This document shows, piece after piece, positions 4,793 to 6,123 of a stretch of 6,123 bases of DNA. The notes beneath the pieces are model-generated. The model did not search any database. It saw only the letters and a program-made list of their open reading frames with translations, and had not been told where the DNA came from. How positions within the stretch are numbered: the stretch's first letter is position 1; each line of letters opens with the position of its first letter. The position numbers and the translations under genes were made by a program. The DNA is from an uncultured Clostridia bacterium (GTDB taxonomy: Bacteria > Bacillota > Clostridia > Oscillospirales > Acutalibacteraceae), in NCBI GenBank assembly GCA_946628455.1, contig CAMOWP010000108.1:1-6123 (forward strand), read 5' to 3'.

Positions 4793-4827
4793 ATTGAAAA
4801 ATTATATTTAAGGAGTGAACTGCCGAT

Positions 4828-5631
4828 ATGGCAAGTGGCGGTCTGAGAAGACTATTCAGGCGCGAGGGCTCAACCGAGGAGGAAATAAAGCAGCTTCTCG
4901 TTGAGGATGACGAGGGCGAAATTAAGCTCTCACAGCGCGAAATGATTAATAATATCTTCGAGTTTGACGATACTAACGCAGGGGATATTATGACACACAG
5001 AACAGATATTACTGCTTTACCCGATACTGCAAAAATAAAGGATATTGCCGACGCTGCAATTGAGGACGGCGTTTCAAGAATCCCGATTTACCACGAGGAC
5101 CTTGACGACATCCTCGGCATTATCTATGTTAAGGATTTGCTTAAATTCGTCGGAAGGGAAATAGGCGAGGAGGAGAGCATTAAGGATTTTATCCGCGAGC
5201 CTCTTTACGTTCCCGAATCAATCCCGTGCGGACGTCTTTTTGAAAAAATGACGGAAACGCACGTTCAGCTTGCAATTGTTGTTGACGAATACGGCGGAAC
5301 GGCAGGACTCGTAACGCTTGAGGATATCGTTGAGGAGCTTGTAGGCGATATTGCCGATGAGTACGACGAGGAGGAGCAGAGCGTTAAAAAGCTTGACGAT
5401 AATACATATATTTTCGACGGCGTAACTGATATTGAGGACGTTGAGGACGTTCTCGGTATCAAATTCCCCGAGGGCGATTACGACACCCTTGCGGGCTTTG
5501 TTATCAGCCGCCTCGGCTATCTTCCGAGCGAGGACGATAAGGACGCAAAAATCGAATATAATAATATTGAATTCACTGTTCTCAGTGTTGAGGACAGAAG
5601 AATTGAAGAAATAAAGGCTCACAGAAATTAA
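4828..5631 (+). CDS. corC: CorC/YbeX-like protein: tandem CBS domains plus CorC_HlyC domain, no membrane domain
   Basis: The product has 267 residues and is very acidic. After a short basic N-terminus (LRRLFRR) and a helical segment come CBS domain 1 (about 52-108, starting DIMTHRTDITALP) and CBS domain 2 (about 118-173, with VQLAIVVDEYGGTAGLVTLEDIVEELVG). A C-terminal CorC_HlyC domain follows (about 186-264). CBS pairs bind adenine nucleotides. Most Firmicutes relatives carry an N-terminal DUF21/CNNM membrane domain and exceed 400 residues. This one lacks it and matches the length and layout of Escherichia coli CorC/YbeX (about 290 residues), implicated in Mg/Co efflux and ribosome metabolism. 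The ATG at 4828 is the only usable start, since an in-frame TGA lies at 4816-4818; the ribosome binding site AAGGAG (4810-4815) is 12 bases away, longer than usual. phoH follows after 8 bases, as in the ybeZYX neighbourhood. The symbol is by similarity. Confidence 0.88.
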   Translation: MASGGLRRLFRREGSTEEEIKQLLVEDDEGEIKLSQREMINNIFEFDDTNAGDIMTHRTDITALPDTAKIKDIADAAIEDGVSRIPIYHEDLDDILGIIYVKDLLKFVGREIGEEESIKDFIREPLYVPESIPCGRLFEKMTETHVQLAIVVDEYGGTAGLVTLEDIVEELVGDIADEYDEEEQSVKKLDDNTYIFDGVTDIEDVEDVLGIKFPEGDYDTLAGFVISRLGYLPSEDDKDAKIEYNNIEFTVLSVEDRRIEEIKAHRN

Positions 5632-5639
5632 GGAGTTTT

Positions 5640-6123
5640 ATGGTAGAACAGATACTTGAGCTTGAGGGCGTTGAGCAGGCGATATCGCTCTTCGGCTCGT
5701 TTGATGAAAATATAAGAATGGTTGAAAGGGAGTTTTCCGTTTCAATCGTTTCAAGAGGCTCGGCGCTCAAGGTTATGGGCGAGGCTGAAAATGTTTCAAA
5801 GGCGGCAAGAGCAATCAATTCTATGCTCGTTTTTGTAGGAAAGGGCGAGCCGCTGACGGAGCAGAATATCCGCTACGTTATGTCTCTTGTAAACGAGGGC
5901 AACGAGGATAAGCTCTCCTCAATGACAACGGATTCAATCTGCATAACCTCAAAGGGGCGCCCGGTTAAGCCGAAAACCCTCGGCCAGCGGAATTATACCG
6001 AGGCGATTAAAAACAACACCATAACCTTCGGCATCGGCCCTGCGGGAACGGGTAAAACGTATCTCGCTGTTGCTATGGCTGTAACGGCTTTCCGCGCAAA
6101 AGAGGTTAACAGAATTATCTTAA
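5640..6123 (+). CDS. phoH: PhoH-family ATPase (YbeZ/PhoL type), N-terminal 161 residues (C-terminus beyond the right edge)
   Basis: From the ATG at 5640 the frame stays open for 161 codons to the window edge. Residues about 1-65 form a small KH-like RNA-binding region typical of the YbeZ/PhoL subtype. The ATPase domain then begins, with KTLGQRNYTEAI (112-123) and the Walker A loop GPAGTGKT (133-140) followed by YLAVAMAV. Full-length proteins are about 310-330 residues, so roughly half is present, and Walker B is outside the window. The family includes ATP-dependent RNA helicase-like proteins that work with the YbeY endoribonuclease in ribosome maturation and stress. Its AAGGAG site (5630-5635) overlaps the stop codon of the corC-like gene, indicating one operon with coupled translation. 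Confidence 0.93.
   Translation, partial: MVEQILELEGVEQAISLFGSFDENIRMVEREFSVSIVSRGSALKVMGEAENVSKAARAINSMLVFVGKGEPLTEQNIRYVMSLVNEGNEDKLSSMTTDSICITSKGRPVKPKTLGQRNYTEAIKNNTITFGIGPAGTGKTYLAVAMAVTAFRAKEVNRIIL

Noticed and set aside
4419..4811. Plus-strand open frame of 130 codons
   Set aside because: It lies opposite the FkbM methyltransferase and runs through both divergent promoters. It has no Shine-Dalgarno site or recognisable domain and is a shadow of the real gene.
5218..5622. Minus-strand open frame of 134 codons
   Set aside because: It is antisense to the CBS and CorC_HlyC domains, which are clearly conserved on the plus strand. The antisense translation shows no motif and no start signal.

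Overview
The window looks like chromosomal DNA of a gut-type Clostridia member, probably Oscillospirales/Ruminococcaceae-like. This is inferred from strong AAGGAGG-type Shine-Dalgarno sites, AT-rich sigma-A-type promoters, moderate GC, and a small Cys-motif protein that I associate with this group. It has six protein genes (two cut by the window edges), one very short candidate gene, and a 531-base gene-free stretch rich in RNA structure.

Left part (1-3000, minus strand): an accessory-looking transcription unit. From a near-consensus promoter (2954-2982) the transcript begins with a roughly 120-base, highly base-paired leader. An intrinsic terminator follows, directly against the Shine-Dalgarno site of an ANL-superfamily adenylate-forming enzyme (1023-2759). 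This is the layout of a riboswitch or attenuator. The unit continues with a 10-codon ORF (MFWRLFRMFW) with an excellent Shine-Dalgarno site, a 12-bp hairpin with a GAAA tetraloop, and a MATE-family efflux transporter that runs off the left edge. Ligase, tiny peptide and exporter could form a small-molecule or peptide production/export cassette, or the peptide could be a leader that controls the exporter.

Middle (3000-3290): a minus-strand terminator insulates the ligase unit. Upstream of it lies an array of short hairpins separated by TGAAAT on one side and ATTTCA on the other, ending in a larger GC-rich hairpin. It looks like a dispersed structured repeat sitting in the 3' untranslated region of the next gene.

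Right part (3291-6123): a 110-residue protein with a CxCxxC motif and an FkbM-type methyltransferase, both on the minus strand and each with its own promoter. Diverging from them is a plus-strand pair, a stand-alone CorC/YbeX-like CBS protein followed 8 bases later by phoH (YbeZ type, cut at the right edge). The divergent promoters share the same -35 bases, and a 20-bp perfect palindrome covers the plus-strand -10. The corC-phoH pair resembles the conserved ybeX/ybeZ neighbourhood linked to ribosome and RNA maintenance, so this side is probably core genome.
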